A stretch of DNA of 64,000 bases from Cellulomonas hominis (GTDB lineage: Bacteria; Actinomycetota; Actinomycetes; Actinomycetales; Cellulomonadaceae): contig NZ_JACHDN010000001.1 in the NCBI RefSeq assembly GCF_014201095.1, positions 3,348,001-3,412,000 of the forward strand, in the 5' to 3' direction. Under the pieces are notes generated by a model, which saw nothing but the letters and a program-made list of their open reading frames with translations, had not been told where the DNA came from and ran no database searches. The translations under genes and the position numbers were made by a program. Positions 25,773 to 34,483 of this stretch are shown here, piece by piece (the stretch's first letter is position 1; every line of letters begins with the position of its first letter).

Positions 25773-25811
25773 TCCGAGCGAGCTGATCCGTCCGACGACG
25801 GAGACCTCCGC

Positions 25812-25846
25812 GACGAGGCCGCACCCCGCTCGGGTGCGGCCTCGTC
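25812..25846. terminator. Bidirectional terminator after csp
   Basis: A perfect 15-base-pair stem (25812-25826 with 25832-25846) and a five-base loop CGCTC. It lies between the csp stop and the stop of the minus-strand methyltransferase-like gene at 25853. Confidence 0.8.
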
Positions 25847-25852
25847 CGCGTC

Positions 25853-26794
25853 TCAGGCCCCGGCGTCCGGGTCGGGATCGACGTCCGGGTCCGGCTCGAT
25901 CTCGGGCGCCGCGTCGCGCAGCGGGGCGGCGCGACCGGTGAACACGCGGAGCTCATCGCCCGTGAGCAGCCGGGCGGGGACCGGGAGCGTGCGCAGCTGC
26001 CGGGCGAGGCCGGCGTCGTCCAGCAGGTCCGGGTCGTCCGTGCCGACCACCACGAGGTTGCCGTAGCGGCGCCCGCGCAGCACCGCCGGCTCGGCGACGA
26101 CGCCCACGTGCGCGAACACCGCCGCCGCGGTCGCCGCCTCCGCCCGGGCCAGCGCGAGGGGCGGGCGGTCGGCGCAGTTCGCCAGGTAGACCCCGCCCGG
26201 ACGGAGCACGCGCGCGACGTCGCGGGTGAACTCCTCGGTGGTCACGTGCGGCGGCGTGCGGTCGCCCGCGAACACGTCCCGGACGACGGCGTCGGCGCTC
26301 GCGCCCGGGAGCGTCGCCAGCTCGGCGCGCGCCTCGCCCGCCCGCAGGCGCAGCGCCGGCGAGCGGGGCAGGTCGAACCACTCCCGCACGAGCGCGACCA
26401 GGACCGGGTCGAGGTCGACCGCCACCTGCCGCGCGCCCGGGAACCGCGCGTCCGCCCACCGGGCCAGCGCGCAGCCCGCGGCGCCGAGGTGCACCGCGCG
26501 GAACGGGCCGCCCGGCACCGGCACGTGCGCCAGGACGGCGGCCATCTGCTGCATGTACTCGAACTCGAGGCGCTCCGGGTCGGCCAGGTCGAGGTGCGAG
26601 CTCGGGACGCCGTTCACGAGGAGGGTCACGGCGTCCGGGTCGTCGGGGGAACGCTGCACCTCCGCGGTCCCCGTCGCGATCGGCACCGGGCCGACGGGCC
26701 AGCGCTCCGCGGGCGGTCCGCCCCGCGACGCGCGTGTCGGTGGCCGGTGGGAGGCTGTGCCCGACGATCTGCGGGAGCGGTCGCGGGACGCCAT
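25853..26794 (-). CDS. Spermidine synthase-like protein
   Basis: The 313-residue protein has the polyamine synthase N-terminal region (VNGVPSSHLDLADPERLEFEYMQQ) and a Rossmann methyltransferase-like core (AVHLGAAGCALARW, VAVDLDPVLVALVREWF, DAVVRDVFAG). Actinobacterial proteins of this type keep the fold but lack the canonical D-x-DG aminopropyl acceptor motif, so true spermidine synthesis is doubtful; a methyltransferase-like role is possible. The C-terminus is acidic (about 20 residues rich in Asp, Pro). ATG 26794 follows a minus-strand TACCGT by six bases, so the transcript looks leaderless. It is divergent from the SOS-controlled HEPN-dinB operon. Confidence 0.75.
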   Translation of the reverse strand: MASRDRSRRSSGTASHRPPTRASRGGPPAERWPVGPVPIATGTAEVQRSPDDPDAVTLLVNGVPSSHLDLADPERLEFEYMQQMAAVLAHVPVPGGPFRAVHLGAAGCALARWADARFPGARQVAVDLDPVLVALVREWFDLPRSPALRLRAGEARAELATLPGASADAVVRDVFAGDRTPPHVTTEEFTRDVARVLRPGGVYLANCADRPPLALARAEAATAAAVFAHVGVVAEPAVLRGRRYGNLVVVGTDDPDLLDDAGLARQLRTLPVPARLLTGDELRVFTGRAAPLRDAAPEIEPDPDVDPDPDAGA

Positions 26795-26800
26795 CCGGAC

Positions 26801-26806
26801 ACGGTA
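26801..26806 (-). promoter_or_regulatory. -10 box for leaderless spermidine-synthase-like transcript
   Basis: Minus-strand TACCGT is six bases from the ATG at 26794. The LexA box begins only 14 bases further, so LexA could affect this promoter as well. Confidence 0.5.
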
Positions 26807-26810
26807 CGGG

Positions 26811-26839
26811 TTGACGCGTTCGAACAGGTGTTCGATACT
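26811..26839 (+). promoter_or_regulatory. Promoter of the HEPN-dinB operon
   Basis: TTGACG (26811-26816) and GATACT (26834-26839) are 17 bases apart, a near-ideal SigA promoter. The spacer and first two bases of the -10 are occupied by a perfect LexA box. Transcription would start near 26846. Confidence 0.8.
26820..26835. promoter_or_regulatory. Perfect LexA box (SOS operator) 3
   Basis: TCGAACAGGTGTTCGA matches the actinobacterial palindrome TCGAAC-N4-GTTCGA at every fixed position. It lies inside the promoter spacer of the HEPN-dinB operon. Confidence 0.92.
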
Positions 26840-26866
26840 GGGGCTGTCGAGAGAGGGAGGTGCGCG

Positions 26867-27298
26867 ATGCCGGTCAGGACCCTTCGTGCCCCGCGGAACG
26901 CCGTGCCCGGCCTGTCGGGTCGCGCGGCCGAGCTGCTGCAGCGCGCCGACGCCGAGCTGGTGGCCGCGCAGTTCTCCTCCGAGCCCTGGGAGCAGTTCAC
27001 GCACGCCCACCTCGCGGCGCTGCGTGCCGGGGCGGCGGTGCTCTCCGAGCGGCAGCCGCTCTCGGGCCGCCGCGCGCCGCGCACCGTCTGGGAGCTGCTG
27101 GACTCCGTCGCCCCCGAGCTCGGGCGCTGGTCGAGCTACTTCGCCGCGGGTGCCGGGCTGCGGGCGGCGGTCGACGCCGGGCGGTTCGACGCCGTGAGCG
27201 CGGAGCGGGCCGAGCAGGTGCTCTGCCACGCCGAGGACTTCCTCGACATCGTCCGGGCGGAGCTCGAGGACGCCGCGGGCGAGGTGCGCGCCGGATGA
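26867..27298 (+). CDS. HEPN-domain protein (SAV_6107 type), SOS operon with dinB
   Basis: The 143-residue all-alpha protein resembles the SAV_6107-type HEPN family found beside DNA polymerase IV in actinobacteria. Helices: AAELLQRADAELVAAQ, EQFTHAHLAALRAGAAVL, TVWELLDSVAPELGRWSSYF and RAEQVLCHAEDFLDIVRAEL. The last carries R114-x6-H121, which fits the RX4-6H catalytic signature of HEPN ribonucleases, though Ala rather than a polar residue follows the Arg. ATG 26867 has GGGAGG ten bases upstream. It overlaps dinB by ATGA, so the two are translated together. Its function is unknown; it may be an RNase or a scaffold for the polymerase. Confidence 0.82.
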   Translation: MPVRTLRAPRNAVPGLSGRAAELLQRADAELVAAQFSSEPWEQFTHAHLAALRAGAAVLSERQPLSGRRAPRTVWELLDSVAPELGRWSSYFAAGAGLRAAVDAGRFDAVSAERAEQVLCHAEDFLDIVRAELEDAAGEVRAG

Positions 27299-28644
27299 GC
27301 CGAGGTCCGCGGTCGCAGGAGGCGCGGCGGGACTGGGGCACCGAGGAGGACGGGTGCTCGATCCTGCACGTCGACATGGACGCGTTCTTCGCCTCGGTGG
27401 AGCTCGCCCGGCGACCGCACCTGCGCGGCAAGCCGGTCGTCGTGGGCGGGTCGGAGCGGTCGGTGGTGCTGGCGGCCACGTACGAGGCGCGCGCCTTCGG
27501 GGTGCACTCCGCGATGCCGATGTCCGCCGCGCGGCGGCTCTGCCCGCAGGCGGTCGTGGTCCCGCCCGACCACGGCACGTACCAGGAGGTGTCGCGCGGC
27601 GTCATGGGCATCCTCCGGGACGTCACCTCGCTCGTCGAGCAGGTGAGCGTCGACGAGGCCTTCCTCGACGTGAGCGGGGCGCGACGCCGGCTCGGCAGCC
27701 CGACGCGGATCGCCTCGCTCATCCGGGAGCGCGTCCAGCGGGAGCACGGCATCACGTGCTCGGTCGGGATCGCGGCGACCAAGTTCGTCGCGAAGCTCGC
27801 CTCCGGGCACGCCAAGCCCGACGGCGTGCTGCTCGTGCCGCGGGCGGCGACCGTGCCGTTCCTGCACGTGCTGCCCGTCGGGGCGCTCTGGGGGGTGGGC
27901 GAGCGCACGGCCTCCGCGCTCGAGCGCTGGGGCATCCGCACCGTCGCGGAGCTGGCGGAGAGCGACGTCGGCACCGTGCAGCGCGCCGTCGGCCGGGTCG
28001 CCGGCGCCCACCTGTACGACCTCGCGTGGGGGCGCGACCCGCGGCCCGTGCTGCCGGGCCGGGAGGAGAAGAGCGTCGGCGCGGAGGAGACCTTCGCGGT
28101 CGACGTGCGGGACATGCGGGTGGTGGAGAGCAAGGCGCTCGAGCTCGCCGACCGGTGCGCGGGGCGGCTGCGGGCGCAGCAGCTCGTCGCCCGCACCGTG
28201 GCCGTGAAGATCCGCACCTCGGACTTCCGGACCCTCACCCGGTCGCGGACCCTCCCGCAGCCGACCGACGTCGGCCGCGAGCTGTACCTCGCCGCCCGGG
28301 ACCTGCTGGCGGCCGCGGACCTCGGCGGGCTGCCCGTGCGGCTCGTGGGGGTCCGGGCCGAGGGGCTGACGCCCGCGGAGGACGTGGTGCGGCAGCCCAC
28401 GTTGGAGGAGGCCGTCGCGGAGAACGCCGACGCCCGCCGGGACGCGGAGCGCGCGATGGACCTCGTGCGCGAGCGGTTCGGGCGCTCCGCGATCGGTGCC
28501 GGGACCCGTGCCGTCGGCCGCTCGGCGCGCGCCGAGCCCGCCCCCGACGCCGACACGGAGCCGCCCGCGGCCCGGGTGCCGGCGCGTTCACTGCCCGGGC
28601 CGGGTCGCCCGACTACCGACTTCCGCGAACGCCATCTATCCTGA
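27295..28644 (+). CDS. dinB: DNA polymerase IV (Y-family translesion polymerase)
   Basis: The 449-residue Y-family polymerase has catalytic acidic residues in HVDMDAFFASVE and SVDEAFLDVSG, the steric gate region, the helix-hairpin-helix thumb (LWGVGERTASALERWGI) and the little-finger domain (KSVGAEETFAVDV). It bypasses template lesions with low fidelity. A 20-residue N-terminal extension and a 50-residue Pro/Ala-rich C-terminal tail flank the core. I see no clear QLxLF beta-clamp motif; QPTLEEAV is the nearest. It is second in the LexA-controlled operon after the HEPN gene. Confidence 0.94.
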   Translation: MSRGPRSQEARRDWGTEEDGCSILHVDMDAFFASVELARRPHLRGKPVVVGGSERSVVLAATYEARAFGVHSAMPMSAARRLCPQAVVVPPDHGTYQEVSRGVMGILRDVTSLVEQVSVDEAFLDVSGARRRLGSPTRIASLIRERVQREHGITCSVGIAATKFVAKLASGHAKPDGVLLVPRAATVPFLHVLPVGALWGVGERTASALERWGIRTVAELAESDVGTVQRAVGRVAGAHLYDLAWGRDPRPVLPGREEKSVGAEETFAVDVRDMRVVESKALELADRCAGRLRAQQLVARTVAVKIRTSDFRTLTRSRTLPQPTDVGRELYLAARDLLAAADLGGLPVRLVGVRAEGLTPAEDVVRQPTLEEAVAENADARRDAERAMDLVRERFGRSAIGAGTRAVGRSARAEPAPDADTEPPAARVPARSLPGPGRPTTDFRERHLS

Positions 28645-28681
28645 CGTGAAGTAGTCCCGACGGCGGAGCACGGGGGTCCGG

Positions 28682-29062
28682 ATGCCTCTCTCCGAGTACG
28701 AACAACGTGTACTGGAGCAGATGGAGCGACAGCTCACGTCTGACGATCCTCGGCTCGCGAACACGCTGACATCGCGTGGGCGGAAGCCGGTTCTGCGGTA
28801 CGTCCTGGGCGGCATCGGTGCCGTCGTGGGGCTGCTGCTCCTGGTGGGCGGCGCTGCGTCGTCCGAGGTGTGGCTCGGGGTGCTGGGCTTCGTCGTGATG
28901 TTCGCCTCCGTCGCGATCGCGTTCACGCGGCCGCGGCGCAGCAGCGGACCGGTCGGCGTGGTTCGCCCCGACGGCACCGCCTCGCGACCGGCACCGCGCA
29001 AGAAGGGCTTCATGAACCGCATGGAGGACCGCTGGGACCGCCGACGCGAGCAGGGTCGCTGA
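28682..29062 (+). CDS. DUF3040 family membrane protein
   Basis: A 126-residue actinobacterial protein beginning MPLSEYEQRVLEQMERQLTS, the invariant DUF3040 N-terminus. It is followed by two transmembrane helices (about residues 41-60 and 64-84) and a basic cytoplasmic tail (RKKGFMNRMEDRWDRRREQGR). Its function is unknown, although in many actinomycetes the gene lies between dinB and the dcw cluster, as here. A TATCCT box (28637-28642) overlapping the dinB stop could give it its own promoter. The start is supported by GGGGGTCCGG directly upstream, not a strong ribosome site. Confidence 0.88.
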   Translation: MPLSEYEQRVLEQMERQLTSDDPRLANTLTSRGRKPVLRYVLGGIGAVVGLLLLVGGAASSEVWLGVLGFVVMFASVAIAFTRPRRSSGPVGVVRPDGTASRPAPRKKGFMNRMEDRWDRRREQGR

Positions 29063-29183
29063 CCCTCTCCGTCCCCGTCTGAGCGGTACCCGCGGGACGC
29101 CGGCTCGGCGCGTCGACGACGCGCGCGTGCGGTCGGGCTCGTGGGCACCGTGTCGGCCGCGGACCGCGGAATCGCCGCCGACT

Positions 29184-29250
29184 GCGGACACGCCGCCGAG
29201 CGCGGACACGCCGCCGACGGCGGAGCCGCCGCCGACCGCCGACACGCCCC
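29184..29250. repeat. Degenerate 18-base tandem repeat
   Basis: Units beginning GCGGACACGCCGCCGA recur with period 18. The first two are nearly identical and later ones diverge (GCGGAGCCGCCGCCGA, then GCCGACACGCC). Confidence 0.6.
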
Positions 29251-29310
29251 GGCTGGCTCGCGCACGCGACCGGTCGCCGGGAGGGTGCGCGCGTCCGGAC
29301 GGTGCCACGC

Positions 29311-29354
29311 GCGCCCGCCGTCGGCACCCTTCGCGCCCGCCGTCGGCACCCTTC
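29311..29354. repeat. Perfect 22-base tandem repeat, two copies plus a partial third
   Basis: Two identical 22-base units (each beginning GCGCCCGCCGTCGG and ending CACCCTTC) lie head to tail at 29311-29332 and 29333-29354. GCGCCCGCCG of a third copy follows. Confidence 0.8.
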
Positions 29355-29376
29355 GCGCCCGCCGCGACCCTCCCGC

Positions 29377-29454
29377 GGCGCCGAGATCGGTCCTCCCCAC
29401 CGAGATCGGTGCGTCGGACGACCGATCTCGGTCGGGAGCGCCGATCTCGGCGCC
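29377..29454. repeat. Nested inverted repeat built from CCGAGATCGG
   Basis: Outer arms GGCGCCGAGATCGG (29377-29390) and CCGATCTCGGCGCC (29441-29454) are perfect 14-base inverted repeats. Inside, ACCGAGATCGGT (29399-29410) and ACCGATCTCGGT (29421-29432) are a second perfect pair. Thus one decamer occurs four times, two in each orientation. It could fold as a long stem or serve as a protein-binding array. Confidence 0.85.
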
Positions 29455-29615
29455 GGTCACGCGAGCGCAGCACGCCGAGAGAGGGCTGCGCGGCCGAGAC
29501 AGGGCCTCCCGTGGTCCTATGTCGGCGCGGGCGTCCCATCTCGGCGTCGTGAGAGCGACCCGCCGCGCCGGTGTGGAGCCGCGCCGCCGCACCGGCGCGC
29601 GGGCGGCGGGGCGGG

Positions 29616-31850
29616 TCAGGCCTCGGCGGGGAGCGGGCCCGCCTCGCCGCGAGGGGTCGCGCTGACGTCCGTCAGCACCGCGCCGATCCACGCCTGGAGC
29701 TCCGCGGCGTCGTGCGGGGTGGGCGCGGGGGCGTAGCGGTCCTGCTCGACCGCCGCGGCCAGGGCGGTCAGCGCGCGGTCGGCGTCGCCGGACAGCGGCC
29801 GGCCGCGCCGGCTGCGGACCTGGTCGCGCACCGCCGCCGCGGCCTGCCGGGGGGTGTGCGCGTCGGACCACACGATGCCCGCGCGCCGCAGCCGGTCGCG
29901 GAGCCGCCGCCACGCGGCCTCGGGGGTCAGGCCTGTCCGCGGCCGGCGGCGGCGGTGCAGGGCGATGCCCGCGACGGTCAGCGCCGCGACGAGGACCAGG
30001 CCGACGAGCGCGAGGAGCGGGGCCCGCGACTCGTCGGTGAGCGTGCCGCCGGGCAGCCCGCCGCCGGTGCTGCCGGGGGCGGACGTGCTGCTGGTGCTCG
30101 GGGCCGCGCCCGGCTGCTGCGCCGTGGCGCTGGGCGAGGCGCTCGGGCCGGCTGCGCGGAACGGGTTGCTCCACGACGGCGGCGGCCCGGTCTGCACGGC
30201 GGGGGTCGGCTCGAACCGGACCCAGCCGGTGCCGGGGAAGTACAGCTCGGGCCAGGCGTGGGCGTCGGCGCCGGTGACCCGGTAGACGCGGTCGGAGCCG
30301 AGCTCGCCCGGCAGGAACCCGACACCGAGGCGGGCCGGGATGTCGAGGGTGCGGGCGAGCACGGTCATCGCGGTGGCGAACTGCACGCAGTACCCGCGTC
30401 GGGACTCCAGGAAGTCCCAGACGGCGTCGTCGCTCTCCCCGGCCTCGACGGAGGTGTCGTAGCGGAACTGGGTGCCGTCGCGGAAGTACGACTGCAGCGC
30501 GAGCGCCCGGTCGTAGGTGGTCGTGGCGCCCGCGGTGATCTCGGCGGCGAGGTCGCGCAGGTCCTGCTCGTGCTCGGTGCCGGGGACGTCGAGGTAGCCC
30601 GTGACGTCGTCCGGGACCTCGCCGGACGTGGACCGCAGCAGGTCGGGCTCGAGGTCGGGCACCTCCACGATCATCGAGTACCGGGTGTCGACGTCGGTCC
30701 GGTCCTGCCCGACCACCTCGTCGCGGGCGGGGTCGTACGACCAGCGCCCGTCGATGTCGACGGTGCGCGGGAACGTGCTCACCGGCAGTCGCTGCTCGCG
30801 GAGCGCGCCGACCTGCACGTCGACGGCCGTGAGCGTGCCGCGCGACGCGTCGGGGGTCGCGCCGACCAGGCCGGGCGTCGAGGCGAGCAGCCCGCCGCGG
30901 TCCCAGTCGGTGAGGTCGGCACCCGGGTCGCGCTGCCAGGACCGGCCGTCGAAGTCGCGCAGGGTGAAGGAGCGCAGCGGCCCGACCAGCCCGGCGGTGG
31001 CGGTCGGGCCCTCGGCGTCCTCGTCCACGCTCTCGACGGTGTACCGCAGCACGACCTGCGACGACTGGTCGCGCAGGCTGTCGCGCAGGTCGAGGTCGTC
31101 CGCGAGCCGCACCGGCCCGACGGCGCCGGTGCCGACGTCGGGCAGGTCGAGCCAGGACCACGCGGGCACCGCGGCGACCACGGGCCCGGCGGCGAGGGTC
31201 ACGACGACCAGGCCGGCCGCCCCCGCGGCGACGACGCCGGCGCGCCGGACCCCGCGCTCCCGGCCGACCGGTGGCTGCGCGAGCGCCAGCAGCACGAGGT
31301 AGAGGAAGCCGGTGCCGGCGAGAGCCCACGCGCTGCCCGGGAAGCCGAGCACGACGGCCGGGGTCCACACCGCGACGTACGCCAGGCCGGTGAGCGCGGG
31401 CATGCCGCAGCCGACGGCGAGCAGGTCGGCGGCCAGGAACACCAGGACGGCGGCGCCGACGATGAGCATCTCGACCGGCGGCCACACCGGCATCGGCACC
31501 ACGGAGGTCTCGATGAGCTGCGCGGCCTGCTGGGCGAGCTGCCCGGCCCGGTCGAGCGTGGCCGGTCCGACGAGCAGCGGGTTCGCGCCGGGCGGCGTCG
31601 CGTACACCGCCAGCAGGGCGTACGCGGCGACGAGCAGGCCGATCGTGGACGGGATCCAGGTGGACCGGGTCAGGGCGCGGGCGCCGAGGACGACGAGGGC
31701 GGTGGCGGCGACCGCGAGGCAGGCGCGCAGCGCCCAGGTGCCGCCGGCGAGCAGGCCGGACAGCGCGCCGAGCGCGGTGCAGGTGGCCGCGGCGACGACG
31801 GCGGTCGCGACGGGGGACCGCCAGCCGCGGCGGAGCGACGTGCCGCTCAT
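29616..31850 (-). CDS. Transglutaminase-like membrane protein (DUF3488/DUF4129)
   Basis: The 744-residue protein has about six N-terminal transmembrane helices (residues about 14-210). A large extracytoplasmic region with a transglutaminase-like core follows, with Cys in RRGYCVQFATAMTVLARTL, His in DAHAWPELYF and a downstream Asp/Glu region. Then come a Ser/Pro/Thr-rich linker, another helix (LLALVGLVLVAALTVAGIAL) and a cytoplasmic DUF4129 tail. Such proteins are the last gene of moxR-DUF58-transglutaminase operons. The role is unknown; protein crosslinking or peptidase activity at the envelope is possible. The start ATG overlaps the DUF58 stop (ATGA). Confidence 0.92.
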   Translation of the reverse strand: MSGTSLRRGWRSPVATAVVAAATCTALGALSGLLAGGTWALRACLAVAATALVVLGARALTRSTWIPSTIGLLVAAYALLAVYATPPGANPLLVGPATLDRAGQLAQQAAQLIETSVVPMPVWPPVEMLIVGAAVLVFLAADLLAVGCGMPALTGLAYVAVWTPAVVLGFPGSAWALAGTGFLYLVLLALAQPPVGRERGVRRAGVVAAGAAGLVVVTLAAGPVVAAVPAWSWLDLPDVGTGAVGPVRLADDLDLRDSLRDQSSQVVLRYTVESVDEDAEGPTATAGLVGPLRSFTLRDFDGRSWQRDPGADLTDWDRGGLLASTPGLVGATPDASRGTLTAVDVQVGALREQRLPVSTFPRTVDIDGRWSYDPARDEVVGQDRTDVDTRYSMIVEVPDLEPDLLRSTSGEVPDDVTGYLDVPGTEHEQDLRDLAAEITAGATTTYDRALALQSYFRDGTQFRYDTSVEAGESDDAVWDFLESRRGYCVQFATAMTVLARTLDIPARLGVGFLPGELGSDRVYRVTGADAHAWPELYFPGTGWVRFEPTPAVQTGPPPSWSNPFRAAGPSASPSATAQQPGAAPSTSSTSAPGSTGGGLPGGTLTDESRAPLLALVGLVLVAALTVAGIALHRRRRPRTGLTPEAAWRRLRDRLRRAGIVWSDAHTPRQAAAAVRDQVRSRRGRPLSGDADRALTALAAAVEQDRYAPAPTPHDAAELQAWIGAVLTDVSATPRGEAGPLPAEA

Positions 31851-33066
31851 GCCGCACCCCCGGTCAGCCGCCACCAGGCGTCCGCGAGGTCCGCGCCGGG
31901 CTCGGCCTGGACGACGCGCCAGCCGGCCCGCCGCAGCGCCCGGGTGGTCGCCCCGGCCGCCTCGTCGTCGTCGGCGCCGCGCACCACGGCCCAGGACGGG
32001 CGGGTCCGGCTCACGCCGGCGAGCGCGGCGCGCCCGTCGGGGCCCTGGGGGCCGAGCACGGCGATGACGAGGCCCGACCCGCCGTCGGCGTCGTCCATCC
32101 GCCCGATCTCCGCGAGCAGCGCGCGCTCGGCGGCGCCGGGGTCGGCGTGCCCGGTCAGCTCGACGGTCGCGTCGAGGAGCTCCTGGGGCGCGGGCCGGCG
32201 GATCCGGTCGACCTGCGCGTCGTCGACGGCGGTCCCGGTGAGCAGGTGGGCGGGGTGCCCGGCGGCGTGCACGGCGAGGGCGACCGAGGCGGCCAGGGAG
32301 ATGCTCCACTCCAGGGCGTCGCCCGCGGCCGGCTGGTCGAGCAGCACGGTCACGGGGCGCATCCCGGCGCGCTCGTCGGAGCGGACGACGAGCTCGCCGC
32401 GCCGCGCGCTGCTGGGCCAGTGCACGCGGCGCAGGTCGTCCCCGACGCGGTAGTCGCGCAGCGCGGCGTCGTCGGCGGCGGGCGAGCGGGCGCCGACCAC
32501 GGAGCGCTCCGGCTCGGCGACCAGCAGCTCGCGCGGCACCGGCAGGTCGACGACGGCCGGCCAGACCGTCACCGTCTCCCGGGAGCCGAGGGTGGCCCGC
32601 ACCTGGGCGACCCCGAACGGGTCGGTGCGGGTGACGACCAGCGGCCCGAGCGCCCAGCGGCCCCGCCGGACGGCCTGGACGGGGTAGCGCAGCCGGACGG
32701 CGCGCGGCTCGCGGGCCACGGTGGCGCGCAGCGGCCGGCCGCCGGACAGCTCGACGGCCGCCTGCTCGCGCAGCCGCAGGTCGGTGAGCCGGGCGCGGGA
32801 CGCCCCGCGGGCGAGCGCGACGACGACCTGCACGTCCGCGGTCCGGCCGACGTGCACGGGGTCGGGCTGCACGGTCCGCCGGGTGCGCAGACCGCGCCCG
32901 CGCCCCGGGTCGACCAGGGCGACGCCGATCAGCCCGAGCGCGACGAGGAGCACGGGCAGCGTGCCGATGGTCAGCAGGTCCGTGGACCCGAACGCCGTCC
33001 CCGCCGCGCTCACGAGGAGCCCGACGACGACGAGGCCCACCCCCCGGCGGGTCGGGCGCAGGCGCA

Positions 33067-33067
<1 letters not shown>
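31847..33067 (-). CDS. DUF58 (vWA-like) protein
   Basis: The 406-residue protein has two N-terminal transmembrane helices (VGLVVVGLLVSAAGTAFG and LLTIGTLPVLLVALGLIGVAL), a beta-rich extracytoplasmic-type middle part and the DUF58 core DYRVGDDLRRVHWPSSARRGELVVR. A degenerate von Willebrand A fold follows (VTVLLDQPA with a MIDAS-like beginning). It is the middle gene of the moxR operon. The family is thought to act with the MoxR ATPase as a chaperone pair that inserts or activates envelope proteins, by analogy with other MoxR-vWA pairs. Its ATG shares a base with the moxR stop (TGATG). Confidence 0.9.
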
Positions 33068-34071
<1,004 letters not shown>

Positions 34072-34329
34072 CGAACTGTCTCCTCCGTCGGGTGGTCGAA
34101 GCCTAGGCGTCCCGGGTGCGCCGTGGGAGGTGGAGCGACCCCCGGCGCCTCCACTTCCCCCCACCGGCCGTACGCCCGGGTCCTCCACATCGCTCCCCGG
34201 GCGCGGCGCCGGTCACGCGGCACCGCGCGCACACGCGCCTGACCTGCGGTTTCGAGCGGACGCTGCGGAGCCCGGGCCCGCCGACCCGCGGCTGCGAACC
34301 GCCGGACGCCGTCCCGGAGGTGAGATCTC

Positions 34330-34345
34330 CTCCACCTCGCTCCAC
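34330..34345 (-). promoter_or_regulatory. Second pair of MraZ-type repeats, inverted orientation
   Basis: Two CTCCAC hexamers (34330-34335 and 34340-34345), that is GTGGAG on the minus strand, have the same ten-base period as the pair upstream of mraZ. Confidence 0.45.
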
Positions 34346-34406
34346 CGCGCGTGACCAGCGACGACGCCTCAGATTCACCCACCCGCAGTCGATTCACGGG
34401 GTACAG

Positions 34407-34432
34407 GTGGAGCGAAGTGGAGTACCATGGAG
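34407..34432 (+). promoter_or_regulatory. MraZ box: ten-base-period GTGGAG direct repeats
   Basis: GTGGAG at 34407 and 34417 and the variant ATGGAG at 34427 are spaced by exactly ten bases. MraZ binds direct repeats of TGGGN-like units with ten-base period at its own promoter, so this is the likely autoregulatory site. Confidence 0.65.
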
Positions 34433-34483
34433 CCATCGGGTGCCGACGGGTGCTCGTCGCGCGGTCCGGGGGAGGTGGACGAC

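Larger units (their letters stand above)
29063..29615. other. 553-base repeat-rich non-coding region between convergent genes
   Basis: No gene is supported on either strand; long minus-strand frames here encode only repetitive VSAVGG-like hexapeptides without family resemblance. It contains an 18-base degenerate tandem repeat (about 29184-29250), a 22-base tandem repeat (29311-29354) and a nested inverted repeat (29377-29454), described separately. Confidence 0.6.
34072..34483. other. 412-base divergent control region between moxR and mraZ
   Basis: No gene is seen. It holds the moxR promoter (minus-strand TAGGCT, 34105-34100) and seven GTGGAG hexamers in both orientations (34130-34135, 34407-34412 and 34417-34422 on plus; 34149-34154, 34183-34188, 34330-34335 and 34340-34345 on minus). 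The ATG at 34427 lies inside a repeat and is not the mraZ start. Confidence 0.6.

Noticed and set aside
25853..26794. A true spermidine synthase
   Set aside because: The fold and N-terminal region fit the family, but the canonical aminopropyl acceptor motif was not seen, so only a spermidine-synthase-like call is made.
28613..29539. A minus-strand gene encoding VSAVGG hexapeptide repeats
   Set aside because: It has no ribosome site, overlaps DUF3040 on the other strand, and the repeat arises from the 18-base tandem DNA repeat.
34427..34483. ATG 34427 as the mraZ start
   Set aside because: It lies inside the ten-base-period GTGGAG operator repeats, and the codons up to 34484 do not resemble MraZ. 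GTG 34484 has a good ribosome site.
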